Position numbers and translations under genes: made by a program
Assembly (NCBI GenBank): GCA_030562195.1
Contig: JAUJPP010000003.1
Location: 21,235,398-21,299,397 of the forward strand
Length of the DNA: 64,000 bases
Direction of reading: 5' to 3'
From: Nipponacmea schrenckii
Lineage: Eukaryota > Mollusca > Gastropoda > Lottiidae
Shown here: positions 27,101 to 35,301 of the stretch, piece after piece
Numbering within the stretch: position 1 is the first letter of the stretch
Layout: each line of letters opens with the position of its first letter
The notes under the pieces: model-generated
Database searches by the model: none
Told to the model about the DNA's origin: nothing
Seen by the model: the letters and a program-made list of their open reading frames with translations, nothing else

Positions 27101-30100
27101 AATAAAATTTGTGACTTGATCGGCTAACAAAATCATCACTTTGTACCGGTTTGCCAAATTAACGCGATGCAGATGTCACGTTCGATTACATTTGCCAATT
27201 TGTCTCTATGCTTACCCTTACAGAACACAATAGTGACAATTAGGTTACCATTCCAACAACCTTTCACTTGTAACATATTTTCCAGTACATATGTCCTGTT
27301 TGAATGATTGTACAAAGCGAACATAGTTTGAATATAGCATGGGAGATTTAAAGACAACATCAGTTCATCTTATTTCATATATTTATTTATGAAAGAAGCG
27401 TGAATTATAGATGTAACTGAAAACTTAATTTGTAAATATCGTGAGTGAAAGTTGAAAACTGTTCATGACAAGTGGATATTGGTTCCTATTAAAATTTATA
27501 TAAAGCACTTAATCCCTTTGGATTCTAAATGACTTTTCAGACTAACACGACAGTTTGACGTATTTGTCTTTTCCTCTGGACATTATAAGTAGATGAACTG
27601 TTGAAGTATCGAGCGAAATTTAGTTTCAAATGAGAGAAATTTGATAACTGATTTCCTTATATATCTGTTAGTTTTAACAAAAGAGTTTCGTTTGCATCCA
27701 TTGATCCACTGATTGGAATCTTTCGGAAAAAATGGCTACCAAAAGGAAATCCCCTCCTCCTTTAGGTCCTTCTCGACTTCGTAAACATTCTTTGCGCAAA
27801 TAAAACCAAATATAAGAATGAACAATTCAACACATCTTATAAAAAACATCAAACGTTTATATTCGGGTGCTTTGTAATTAAGTAGTGTTGCCAAATTTTT
27901 CATCGAGATAACCACGATCTTCCATAAAGCAAACATCAGCGCATAGTTTCACGTAGCGGGAAGGAGAGCGGGATCTAATTTGAACTAACATAGTGTTTCC
28001 AAAGTTAATTAACTACATGCCCAGACAATGTGCTAAATTCCATCGCTTCTGATCCCTGTTGTAAGATAGATATATATTGACGTTTAATTCTGATCTAAGA
28101 GTCTAAGTCCATTTTCTAGATAATGATCGGATGGTTGTTATATAATCGTGTTACCGAACTAAATTGGTCCCAGATGAGAGCCTATTTACAACAATACAAA
28201 TTTAGTTTTAACTCACCCATTGTGCGTAGAGTTATCGAACTTCAATTACCCAGCGTTACCATGTTAATAAGATTGAGTGACATTTATTATTGATACGTTT
28301 ACACTAAATATCTGGCTAGTCTCGACTCAGTAATTACTTAGAAATAAAACAACAAATGTGCGCAGGCGAGTTCTATGAAGTTCTTTTTGAAGGAAGAAAA
28401 TGATGGTATTCAAAGTAAAAAACGGACAGAAATTGCACACAGGCCATGACCTATTACATAATGTATTAAGAAAGGATATGAGATATATAGACACACGTAA
28501 TATGCCTTATGTTTTACATTTACATAATACTGTCTTGTTGTTTACACTGGTTTTATAGTCAACGCCTTGATCCCTCAAGTGCAACAGGCTGCTTTAACTT
28601 GTCATTGAAACTGTGTGTACAGATAGGACAGTTCTACCCAGACACATTCCTATTGGTATACTCGTGATTACATCTTCCATCAACATCACGCACGCACCAT
28701 CGTTAATTAGATACTTTTTATACTCGAGATATCCTCGACAACAGTTATTTACCTATCTCCAAGCACGTACCTTACATGGAATAGTAGACTTAATTATCTT
28801 TATCTAAAATTTGCAAATTGTGTATTCTGGCCCATTAGGAATACGATGATCCATAATACAATATCCAACAACAAAATCTATTTGATTTCACAGAAGTTTA
28901 TGACGAGTGGACGTAGTATCTACTGAAATGCAGTATCGGTAATCGTATATTAATTTCGTGCGCTTATCATATACACTGCCATTCTCGCTATTTCCAGAGC
29001 ACTTTCGTGAAATAAATGACTGAGATAATACCATAAAACAGAAGTAAATAAAAGGTAGGTCAGTAATTTATCTGCTCACCGCTACCAGAAAACATTTAAT
29101 CGCTATCCGATATTTACTTATTGCAATTAAACCTAACCCTACACATACTCGTTGGAACAACTGTTTGTGCTCATCTTACTTCTTTAAGTTACATTTAGTA
29201 ACTGGGTAATAATTAAGTTGACACAATTATATGGATAACAATTACTTTAATAAATAACTTGCTTGATGAAAGACGGAAGTACCTTCGTCGAAACGTCGCA
29301 AGTTAATTAAAGTAATTGTTATCAATATGATAGTGACAAATTAATGTGCTCATATAATACAGAATAAATTCACTGCGAAATTAATAAATAGACCAGCGTG
29401 TTAAATCAATCACTGTTTTGCTTATATATGATGATGACAAGAATAATAAATTTATATTAGAAATTATTTTATTCATACTCGTATATAATGGCATATATAT
29501 TGTAGACGACGCTTGAAAGGTGTTTCATCTCAAATAGGTTAAGAAATGAAATTTTAATTTATTGATCAATTTAAACAGCCTGATGCAAAATATATTCATA
29601 AAACACGTGTCCTACAGCCATTGACCTAGTAATTATTACAAAATGGTCAAAACCTCTTGAGAGATCAATTTTACAGTCTACAGGAAAGAATGTCGTCTAA
29701 ACATTTACTTCTAGTTGAACAGAAAGACCGCCCGTCACGTAGGATTGATTTCGTTTCGGTAGAGGGAAGACATCGGTAAAGATAAAATATCGCACGGTCT
29801 GGTTAAAATACGGTGATTATAAAGTAATGAAATAATATTAGATAAAAGCCTGGAAGCTAAGTGAACGTGAAATAGTGTCCATGTTGATAAACCCGGGTTC
29901 TGTGAAAATTTAAGTCCGATTATCAACAAACTTGTATCAAAATGGTTATCATTGTTAATAAGTTTTTGACAAATTATAATTCCAACATCGCATATTGGTC
30001 AATTTAATCATTCTTATTAATATTCCAAATGTCATTCAAAGATAATTTTATAAATGCTGTCATCTTCGTGCGTGCGGTTAAAAGTCAATTCAACCAAAAT

Positions 30101-33100
30101 GACCATTCAATTCACAAAGGATTAGGATAATTGAGACAAAAAAAGGTGTCTGTATCATAAATGTTGGAGTAGCCTACTATTTGAGAATCTTTTAGTATCA
30201 AAGTGTTTATATTTTATTGCATGACTATTAAATGATTAAGTTTTACGTCCTGTTTCTGTTTATCTTATTGTGCTACAAGACTGATTGATTTTCTGAAATT
30301 AAGTTTCTTGAATTTCTTGGAATATTTAAACTTTCACGACACGTCTCTGATGTATGTATAATCGTCTGAAATAGCAGCGCGAAAAAAAAACGGCAAGAAT
30401 GAATCAATCTACTGTGTTGACATGCTATTAATTGACAAGAGCAGTTAGTATTACATCGGTCAAATCAAGAAAGCGTAATGTACATAAAATAATTGGAAAT
30501 GTGTCCAACAAGAGGTTGCTTAGGGCAAACTCTGTGATGTTTTAGGAGTAAATGTAAGGTTATAATATCGTGCTATATAGATTATAGGTTGAAGACAGAT
30601 AACTCACTTACGGTTAAATTCGATATTCTCGTTCTTTGCAATGGTCTACGAGATAGCATCCTAAGAACGTCCTCGATCAGTACCTCTGTAACGTCAACTA
30701 TATGTTGACGGTGCTTACGACCACCTTCCAGAGACTAGTGTCTTACTATGTCTATTGAAGTGTTGAAAACCGACTAATATTTTGTGATAGGCTGTTTTTA
30801 GTCTAATGTGTCATCTACTCGGTACACGACACCTATCTTCATACAAACCTTACAACAATGACCGTCCTAATAATAACAAAGTCAAATTTTATTGTTTTCA
30901 GCTAAAATGTAGAAAATGTCCTAAAAGCCATAACGGCTGGTATCGTTTAGACTAGATGAAACAAAGAGGCGAACTATCGTCTGCTAGTCGTGTGAGAGCT
31001 AATCTTGACAACGCCCGCCACAATCATCGCCATATGCAGATAGAACCAGCCGTTACCCACATACAACCTATTTATATTCCACGTTTTAAAAGACCAGTGG
31101 ATCTGTATGCGATTTCCACATTAAAATTTAAACCTGCTTTTGATTAACGTAGGATGACATTATGGTGAAAAGAAATGCGCTAGGGAGAAACTTGTCACGT
31201 GAGGTGTGTCTCTAGTGCAGTTTCTAATAAATTCAACACACTTCATTTCACAGTTTGGTCTGTTTAGAATAAATTACATACTGTATGCTTTGGGCTATGG
31301 TTACACAATTGAAGATACTACAGGTTCTACTCTTGGGAGCACATAAAAACTTTACTTCTCTCTAATTATTAACTTGAATAACACAAGGAACTTCCTTTTT
31401 TACAAGAAGCACTCGGCAAAAAGTATATCTGAAATTAGGTTCGTGAGTAATTATAAAGTCTTTAACGACTTTTCCAGAGTTCTTACAAGAACATTTTGAA
31501 GTGTATATCCCTTTAATAATCTGCCAAATACATAAAACTAAAACCACATGCGCTCGACTGGTTATCGTATGTGGTTAATTTAAATATATACTGACATGTA
31601 TTCTTCCACTTGTCTTTTGTCTTGAGCTTGTTTTAATAATGTCAGTAAATTATTATTCATCTACCGATCAAATTATATAAACAATAGGTAGGTGCATCTC
31701 GACAAACACTTAGAATTGTACCGAATCGATATATTACAAGGAATAGGCATTCAAAATGTATGCTCAAATTGGTTAATCGAGAAATAGACAAATAACAAAT
31801 AAGCTAAGATTAGTTAGCATTGGCGTTTTCCAAAAGATAGGTTAAAGGTTATACCAGCAATATTGACACACAAAATAAGCGATTGTTAAATCTTGCAATC
31901 ATTACGTTTTCAATAATCGAAGTTCGCGCCTTTCAAGACGTATTATAGATCAGTTTCCCCGCATCATTCAAAATAAATTTTTTAATGTAAAAATGGCCCA
32001 TATTAAGTCCTGTTAACACTGCCTTGAAATTTTGCCGCTTGAAAAGCTCTTGTCTAAACCCGGCTTGTCTGTATCGTTTACACTGTTCTATTTTCATTGG
32101 GTCAGATTCATCCTGATAAACAGAGCGATTATACGGAGCTAGGCAAGATGCGAAGTTTCGTATGGGCCCGATTGGTTCATATCTGCTCTCCAATCAGTGG
32201 ATGCGAAAATAAACCCAGGATATTCAAAATGCCATCCGTCCGCCCGCCATAACAAACCGATGATTTTGAAGTCGTGATTTATTTTGTCACGTTTCAAGAG
32301 CAAACAATGCTTTAAAAAGTCACAATAATAAAAATTCATGTTTGTCTTAATATATTGTCGGTTTAATCTATTGCAAACTTGACATATACTATTACGATAT
32401 TACATGTCATAATATTGCTGATGCATACAACCCAGTGTCGGGTTTGCAGTGATATTTTACCTTGCGTGGTCTGGAACGTGGCCAGGGATTGGACTATTTG
32501 AAACTATCTCTCTCAAACCGTTTACATTTTTCTGCAAAACGGTATTCGTTGCGGATAATTTTAAGTCTCAAACGCGACTAGGAAGTCCAAAATTAAACAA
32601 TGACTACGTATACTGTAATAAATTTGTCCACTCCCCGAACCAATAAGATTGATAGTGATGATAATGGAAAGACACGCTCAGTTCTGAGGCTGCACACACA
32701 GTAAAGCTTGATTAACACGCTAGAAATTTACCTAAAATATTTAAAATGCGCTACATTAATGCTGTCTATTTTGGTTTAACGATGATCGATTTATATTTGA
32801 CCAATCAGTTAGTGATTGAAAATCGTGGTTATGAATACAAACAGCACAATGTCGTATGACACGATATATAAAAAAGGTCGTCTCGAGCTGCACTTGACAT
32901 TAATTAAAGCGTAGTAAATGCGCTGGAAATTTCCCAAAATTTTTACAAATGTGATAGACGAACTTTAAAGAAGGTAAATAAACTGGATCTATTATTATAA
33001 TAGCCGTACTCTGAATACCTAAACTAAATATAACTTCTAACACACGTCTTATTGATGAGTCCACGTATCTACCCAGATAAACGCGTCGAATGCAATCCTG

Positions 33101-35250
33101 ATGAGAAAATAACTTCACGACCATCTGTGAAACGGGCTGAATTTATGACACGGGATGTCCTATATAATGATTTCAATGATCGTTATATTGGAATTAATCA
33201 GCCAGATTAAGATTGGACTAATGCGAGAGGCTCTATTTACAGCCCAAACAGAGTAGTACTGGTTTTCATTTGGACATTGAAAGGCATTTAATGCAATGAT
33301 TTTAACACGCTAAATTCAACATCAATATCAAATAACACAGTCAGCGCTGGTCGAATAATGAAAGCAGTCAACTCTCACCCCGATCAACAAAAAGCGAAAT
33401 GTACAGATTTAGCCATTAAAGTAAAACAGTACAAAGTTACAAGAATCGAATTAAAAGTAGAAAACTTTGTTATAGTTTTTCATTGGTTATTGATTGTATT
33501 GCGATCATGTAATTTATATGCATTTATGTCATAAAATTTGAGCAAAGCCGGAACATGTTCGCATTTTAAGTGGCAATACCAATTTTACTTCCGGTTTGTC
33601 GCGGAAATGTTTTGTAATAAGATTGTTGTTTCAATATGTGACATGATAGGATGGTAAGCAGTAATTGGGCACATGTCTAATGCGTGTCTAAATCACTGTG
33701 CCTAGCTGACTTGTGTTTCAAATATTTGAGAATAAACCAATAGAATATAGGACAACCTATCAACCGTGAATCTTATTCACAGTCGACCTGAAGCCCATAG
33801 TGCAAATACATAATGCTTTGCTAAAAAAAAATGACAATAAATGTGATAATGTAATGAAACACCCAACACATCACACAAAGAAATCGACTGATCTATCTAC
33901 AGCTGAATCGACTGGCATGAATATCGTCAAAATCGATAGACTGCGTTAAAAATAAGCTTTAGCATCGAATTATTGGGGCATACGACTATTAAACATAAGT
34001 TAGTGAGCGAAATAACCCCAGGCTATCAATGCATAACAAAGCTAGCGATACCGGTTTAGAATTTTCGACCAATTACTGAACTAGAACTCGATATCCCAAA
34101 TAGATAGACGTACAGTGCAGAAAGATTACAGTAGATAACCTATACTGTTACAAACTACGTAAAACAAACTTCGTAATACACTGCTAACCCAAAATTAATT
34201 TACGTGTTAGGTACAAAATAAAAGAAGATTTAAACGAAGATTTGTCACTATCAATTATTTTAAACTATCTTACTATTCAAAACTGGATTAGAAAAAAAAA
34301 CGATAAAGTGGGAACAATCTGGCGTATTTAATTTGATAATTAAGTTTCATGCGAGGTTGCATCTTGGAATCATGGAAATATGGCGCCAGTAGAGAGTTAC
34401 GGTGCCGTAACTACATTAATGACATCCCCTAATGAATATTCATGAATTCAACGATTTTTATAGTAGCGCCCAATGTACGTCATGCAATTAGATTGCCACG
34501 TAAACGACTAGATTACGAGTTAAAGAGAAAATCGAAGGAAACAGCTTGATGACTAGTGATTTAGTAGAAGTTCATATCACAAATAAGATAAAAAGCGAGT
34601 TAAGATGAAATCGATAAATATCAATAGGTTTGAGGACAGTTCAACATTCACGTCATTTATATAAAGGAGATTTAAATAATGTCAATTCAAATAGGCTTTT
34701 TGTTAGTGAAGGTAGAATAAAATCTCGTGGAAAAAAGCAGACGTACCGTTTGAGTCAACAGACGACAGCTGTCACATCGGCAAGCAGTAGGATGAATTGT
34801 CAGTATTCCCTTGTTGATCAGAAGTTTTAAACTGCGTCCATAATGTCTGATAGAGCGCTTCCAATCTTTGGCTGTCTCTCGCCCACTTAACATCTGAAAA
34901 TCATTAGGAGAAATCCAGGCACCTTCAAATTCTATACATTGTCCTTTACTGCCCTGACACAACCTTGACAAGTACATAAGAGCACTGTTAGAACCACATT
35001 CCACTTCCAGAATTATCTCACAATCTCTAAATATTGGCTGAATGTCATCTTCAGAACCGCCTAGTAGAACATGAGTACTGCCAACTCTGTAGGAAGATGG
35101 TCCAGTTTGAGTATATCCTAATACACTGATATCAGGCACTGGAGATCCACTGTCCATCAACTTAGAAAGTTCTGCTTCTTTCTTTGCACATGCTTTGGAA
35201 ATTGTTGTCCCACTTTTTGGTCGTCCCCGTCCTCCTTTTTTTCTTCTCAT
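11929..35250 (-). CDS. SAMD11: SAMD11-like SAND + SAM domain nuclear protein, six coding exons
   Basis: Joined exons (minus strand, 5' to 3'): 35250-34747, 17872-17160, 15529-15234, 14834-14237, 13277-12512, 12114-11929. This gives 3063 nt, about 1020 residues plus stop. All introns are GT-AG and the phases agree at each junction (0, 2, 1, 2, 0). Residues 7-12 are AT-hook-like (GRGRPK in a Lys/Arg-rich start). Residues ~79-154 are a SAND domain with the KDWKRSIR motif at 128-135. The middle is acidic, Ser-rich and probably disordered. Residues ~935-1003 are a SAM domain. The SAND and SAM segments both resemble vertebrate SAMD11. Known for the family: mammalian Samd11 and Samd7 act with Polycomb repressive complex 1 in rod photoreceptors. 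A nuclear repressor or chromatin role here is inference. The join across the 16.9-kb first intron rests on phase and domain architecture, so small extra phase-0 exons could be missing. The true 5' UTR and the last exon's 3' end are unproven. Confidence 0.85.
12115..12511 (-). other. Intron 5, interrupting the SAM domain
   Basis: A 397-nt intron with donor gtaagt and acceptor preceded by a T-rich tract (poly-A on the plus strand at 12122-12130). Phase 0. No other feature is seen. Confidence 0.82.
12512..13277 (-). CDS. SAMD11: Exon 5 of SAMD11-like gene: Pro-rich region and first half of SAM domain
   Basis: This exon carries residues 705-959. The acceptor is cttttcag and the donor gat|gtaagt, phase 0. 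The first ~60 residues are Pro/Met/Phe-rich; an LPFGYPVSPE segment recalls the Gly/Phe/Pro motif that precedes SAM in vertebrate SAMD11. Ser-rich low complexity and a basic KKQK patch follow. The last 25 residues (935-959) are the start of a SAM domain: DIRSWSTEDVCRFMKRLDGC with the typical Trp and VCxF pattern. Without the donor the frame would read into intron 5 and stop, so the SAM domain must be completed by the next exon. Confidence 0.88.
13278..14236 (-). other. Intron 4
   Basis: A 959-nt intron with donor gtaagt and acceptor cttttcag. It splits a Gln codon (ca|a). Nothing else is recognised in it. Confidence 0.8.
14237..14834 (-). CDS. SAMD11: Exon 4 of SAMD11-like gene: charged helical segment
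   Basis: This exon carries residues 506-703 plus split codons at both ends. The acceptor is tttttatag and the donor aaaca|gtaagt. It opens with a Pro/aromatic segment (PPPYFGVPFDPQYP), then a Leu-rich stretch (LGLSLQHLLAQNLANSYGMNG), a Ser/Pro-rich run, and a Lys/Glu-rich stretch of about 60 residues from TAEKAAVMAKL to LQAKLKKNDF. The last has heptad-like Leu/Ile spacing and could be a helix or coiled coil. It ends in an Arg/Asp-rich tail. No named domain is recognised. Confidence 0.83.
14835..15233 (-). other. Intron 3
   Basis: A 399-nt intron with donor gtgagt and acceptor ttatag. It splits a Val codon (g|tt). Nothing else is recognised. Confidence 0.8.
15234..15529 (-). CDS. SAMD11: Exon 3 of SAMD11-like gene
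   Basis: This exon carries residues 407-504 plus split codons at each end (phase 2 in, phase 1 out). The acceptor is tattctttcag and the donor ctatag|gtgagt. It begins with a short charged segment (QHREARLSNIINNL) that could be a helix, followed by Ser/Thr/Asn-rich low-complexity sequence. Upstream 'starts' in this frame are TTG codons inside the intron, so the acceptor defines the exon. Confidence 0.82.
15530..17159 (-). other. Intron 2
   Basis: A 1630-nt intron with donor gtatgt and acceptor ctttcag. It splits a Gly codon (gg|g). Only AT-rich sequence and short chance ORFs are seen. Confidence 0.8.
17160..17872 (-). CDS. SAMD11: Exon 2 of SAMD11-like gene: acidic linker with SUMO-type motifs
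   Basis: This exon carries residues 169-405 plus two bases of codon 406. The acceptor is ctttacag|aac and the donor gg|gtatgt. It starts with a Cys/Pro/Lys segment containing a basic KKQRKLK stretch that could be a nuclear localisation signal. It then becomes Ser/Asp/Glu-rich, with runs such as DGEDDSNDDIDD, as expected of a disordered region. Three psi-K-x-E sites are present: VKRE, LKQE and VKDE. The exon is open throughout 713 nt in AT-rich DNA and is phase-compatible with exon 1 and exon 3. No folded domain is visible. Confidence 0.85.
19046..19243 (-). pseudogene. Coding-like patch, unidentified
   Basis: The frame from ~19243 to the stop at 19046 is more GC-rich than its surroundings. 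It reads as a charged, Leu-rich segment (LEDLKLLESFYELNTRRLKK) followed by a Pro-rich end. There is no ATG start upstream in frame. A neighbouring frame just upstream is also open for about 28 codons, as if a frameshift separates two pieces. No family is recognised. Confidence 0.2.
20337..20517. mobile_element. Candidate 181-bp TTAA-bounded miniature element
   Basis: The left end reads TTAAAGGAGTACTATCC. The right end, reverse-complemented, reads TTAAAGGCATACGACCTC. The ends agree over TTAAAGG and part of what follows. The TTAA and AAGG start resembles the foldback elements at 53.4 and 55.3 kb. There is no coding capacity. Confidence 0.35.
23344..23562 (-). CDS. Unidentified 72-residue ORF with one membrane segment
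   Basis: It starts at ATG (23562), is intronless and lies in intron 1 on the same strand as the host gene. Residues ~26-46 form a hydrophobic stretch (LLLEGLFGICVMGVLGPLVYF) that could be one membrane span. It is flanked by a Lys-rich N-terminal part and a polar C-terminal part ending KKHNTLMLKYE. The size and layout recall small mitochondrial or membrane subunits, but I recognise no family. It could be a retrocopy, an alternative exon or chance. Confidence 0.25.
   Translation of the reverse strand: MKMGNIILYTPKEVKNNFVFKGSPNLLLEGLFGICVMGVLGPLVYFSNACISPEFYKQNWPKKHNTLMLKYE
26057..26570. repeat. Degenerate minisatellite, ~27-33 bp unit
   Basis: Units resemble 'gatgataccagcttgt' followed by 'ctttctcaagata', repeated many times with substitutions and indels. 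The short ORFs on both strands here come from the repeat. It lies in intron 1. Confidence 0.75.
29234..29323. repeat. Long-armed foldback with hammerhead-ribozyme-like core
   Basis: The left arm 29234-29262 and right arm 29298-29323 pair over about 26 bp with a 3-nt bulge; the pairing extends weakly outwards. The 35-nt centre reads TTGATGA, then a bulged hairpin (gacggaag/cttcgtc), then GAAAC and GTC. That is the order of core elements in a hammerhead ribozyme. Two points count against activity: the canonical C of CUGAUGA is replaced or displaced (context gcTTGATGA), and GAAAC runs directly into GTC with no stem III. Minimal hammerheads are known in Penelope-like elements and retrozymes. Confidence 0.4.
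30931..31055. repeat. Perfect 11-bp inverted repeat around a short ORF
   Basis: taacggctggt at 30931-30941 and its exact reverse complement at 31045-31055 enclose 103 bp. A 63-codon ATG ORF on the plus strand (30956-31147) overlaps it; its product is basic and unrecognised. The arms could be remnants of a small element. Confidence 0.35.
34396..34411. promoter_or_regulatory. Inverted repeat gttacgg-tg-ccgtaac, candidate protein-binding site
   Basis: Two perfect 7-bp arms with a 2-bp spacer lie in intron 1, about 340 bp after exon 1. The site sits in a small patch less AT-rich than its surroundings (34378-34420). Confidence 0.3.
34432..34443. promoter_or_regulatory. ATGAATATTCAT palindrome, POU-type site candidate
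   Basis: A 12-bp perfect palindrome that resembles the palindromic octamer-family element bound by POU dimers. Other TAAT cores lie within 20 bp. Its location near the start of intron 1 suits an intronic enhancer, but this is inference. Confidence 0.3.
34747..35250 (-). CDS. SAMD11: Exon 1 of SAMD11-like gene: AT-hook-like start and SAND domain
   Basis: This exon carries residues 1-168. The ATG at 35250 is chosen because an in-frame TAA lies 48 nt upstream (35301-35299) and the N terminus is strongly basic. The SAND core spans ~79-154: an EVECG segment at 82-86, LCQGSKG at 97-103, and SGRETAKDWKRSIR at 122-135, which is the DNA-binding KDWK region of SAND proteins. It is followed by H153 and C157, C159, C162 (CxCxxC), also found after the SAND of vertebrate SAMD11. 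The donor is acg|gtacgt and leaves phase 0. A weak acceptor-like 'tatag' lies 8-9 nt before the ATG, so splicing of a 5' UTR exon to this point is possible. Confidence 0.88.
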
Positions 35251-35298
35251 TTTTCTGCTATAGATTATAAGACCATATGTATAGCAAGGATTATAATG

Positions 35299-35301
35299 TT
35301 A
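35299..35301 (-). other. In-frame stop upstream of the SAMD11-like start
   Basis: A TAA in the frame of the ATG at 35250 lies 16 codons upstream, with no other in-frame ATG between. It supports that ATG as the translation start on an unspliced 5' leader. Confidence 0.6.

Larger units (their letters stand above)
17873..34746 (-). other. First intron of the SAMD11-like gene (16.9 kb)
   Basis: This intron runs from donor gtacgt to acceptor tttacag, both phase 0. No exon with SAND- or SAM-related sequence was found inside. It contains a TTAA-bounded element (20337-20517), a degenerate minisatellite (26057-26570), a foldback with hammerhead-like core (29234-29323), a poly(A) run near 21030, a short A/C-rich stretch near 24115-24170, and a few short coding-like ORFs listed separately. 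The rest is AT-rich sequence in which I see nothing. Confidence 0.7.

Noticed and set aside
31933..32339. Two overlapping minus-strand ORFs in a less AT-rich patch of intron 1
   Set aside because: Neither product is recognisable and no splice sites link them to the host gene; the patch may instead be regulatory, but I could not support that.
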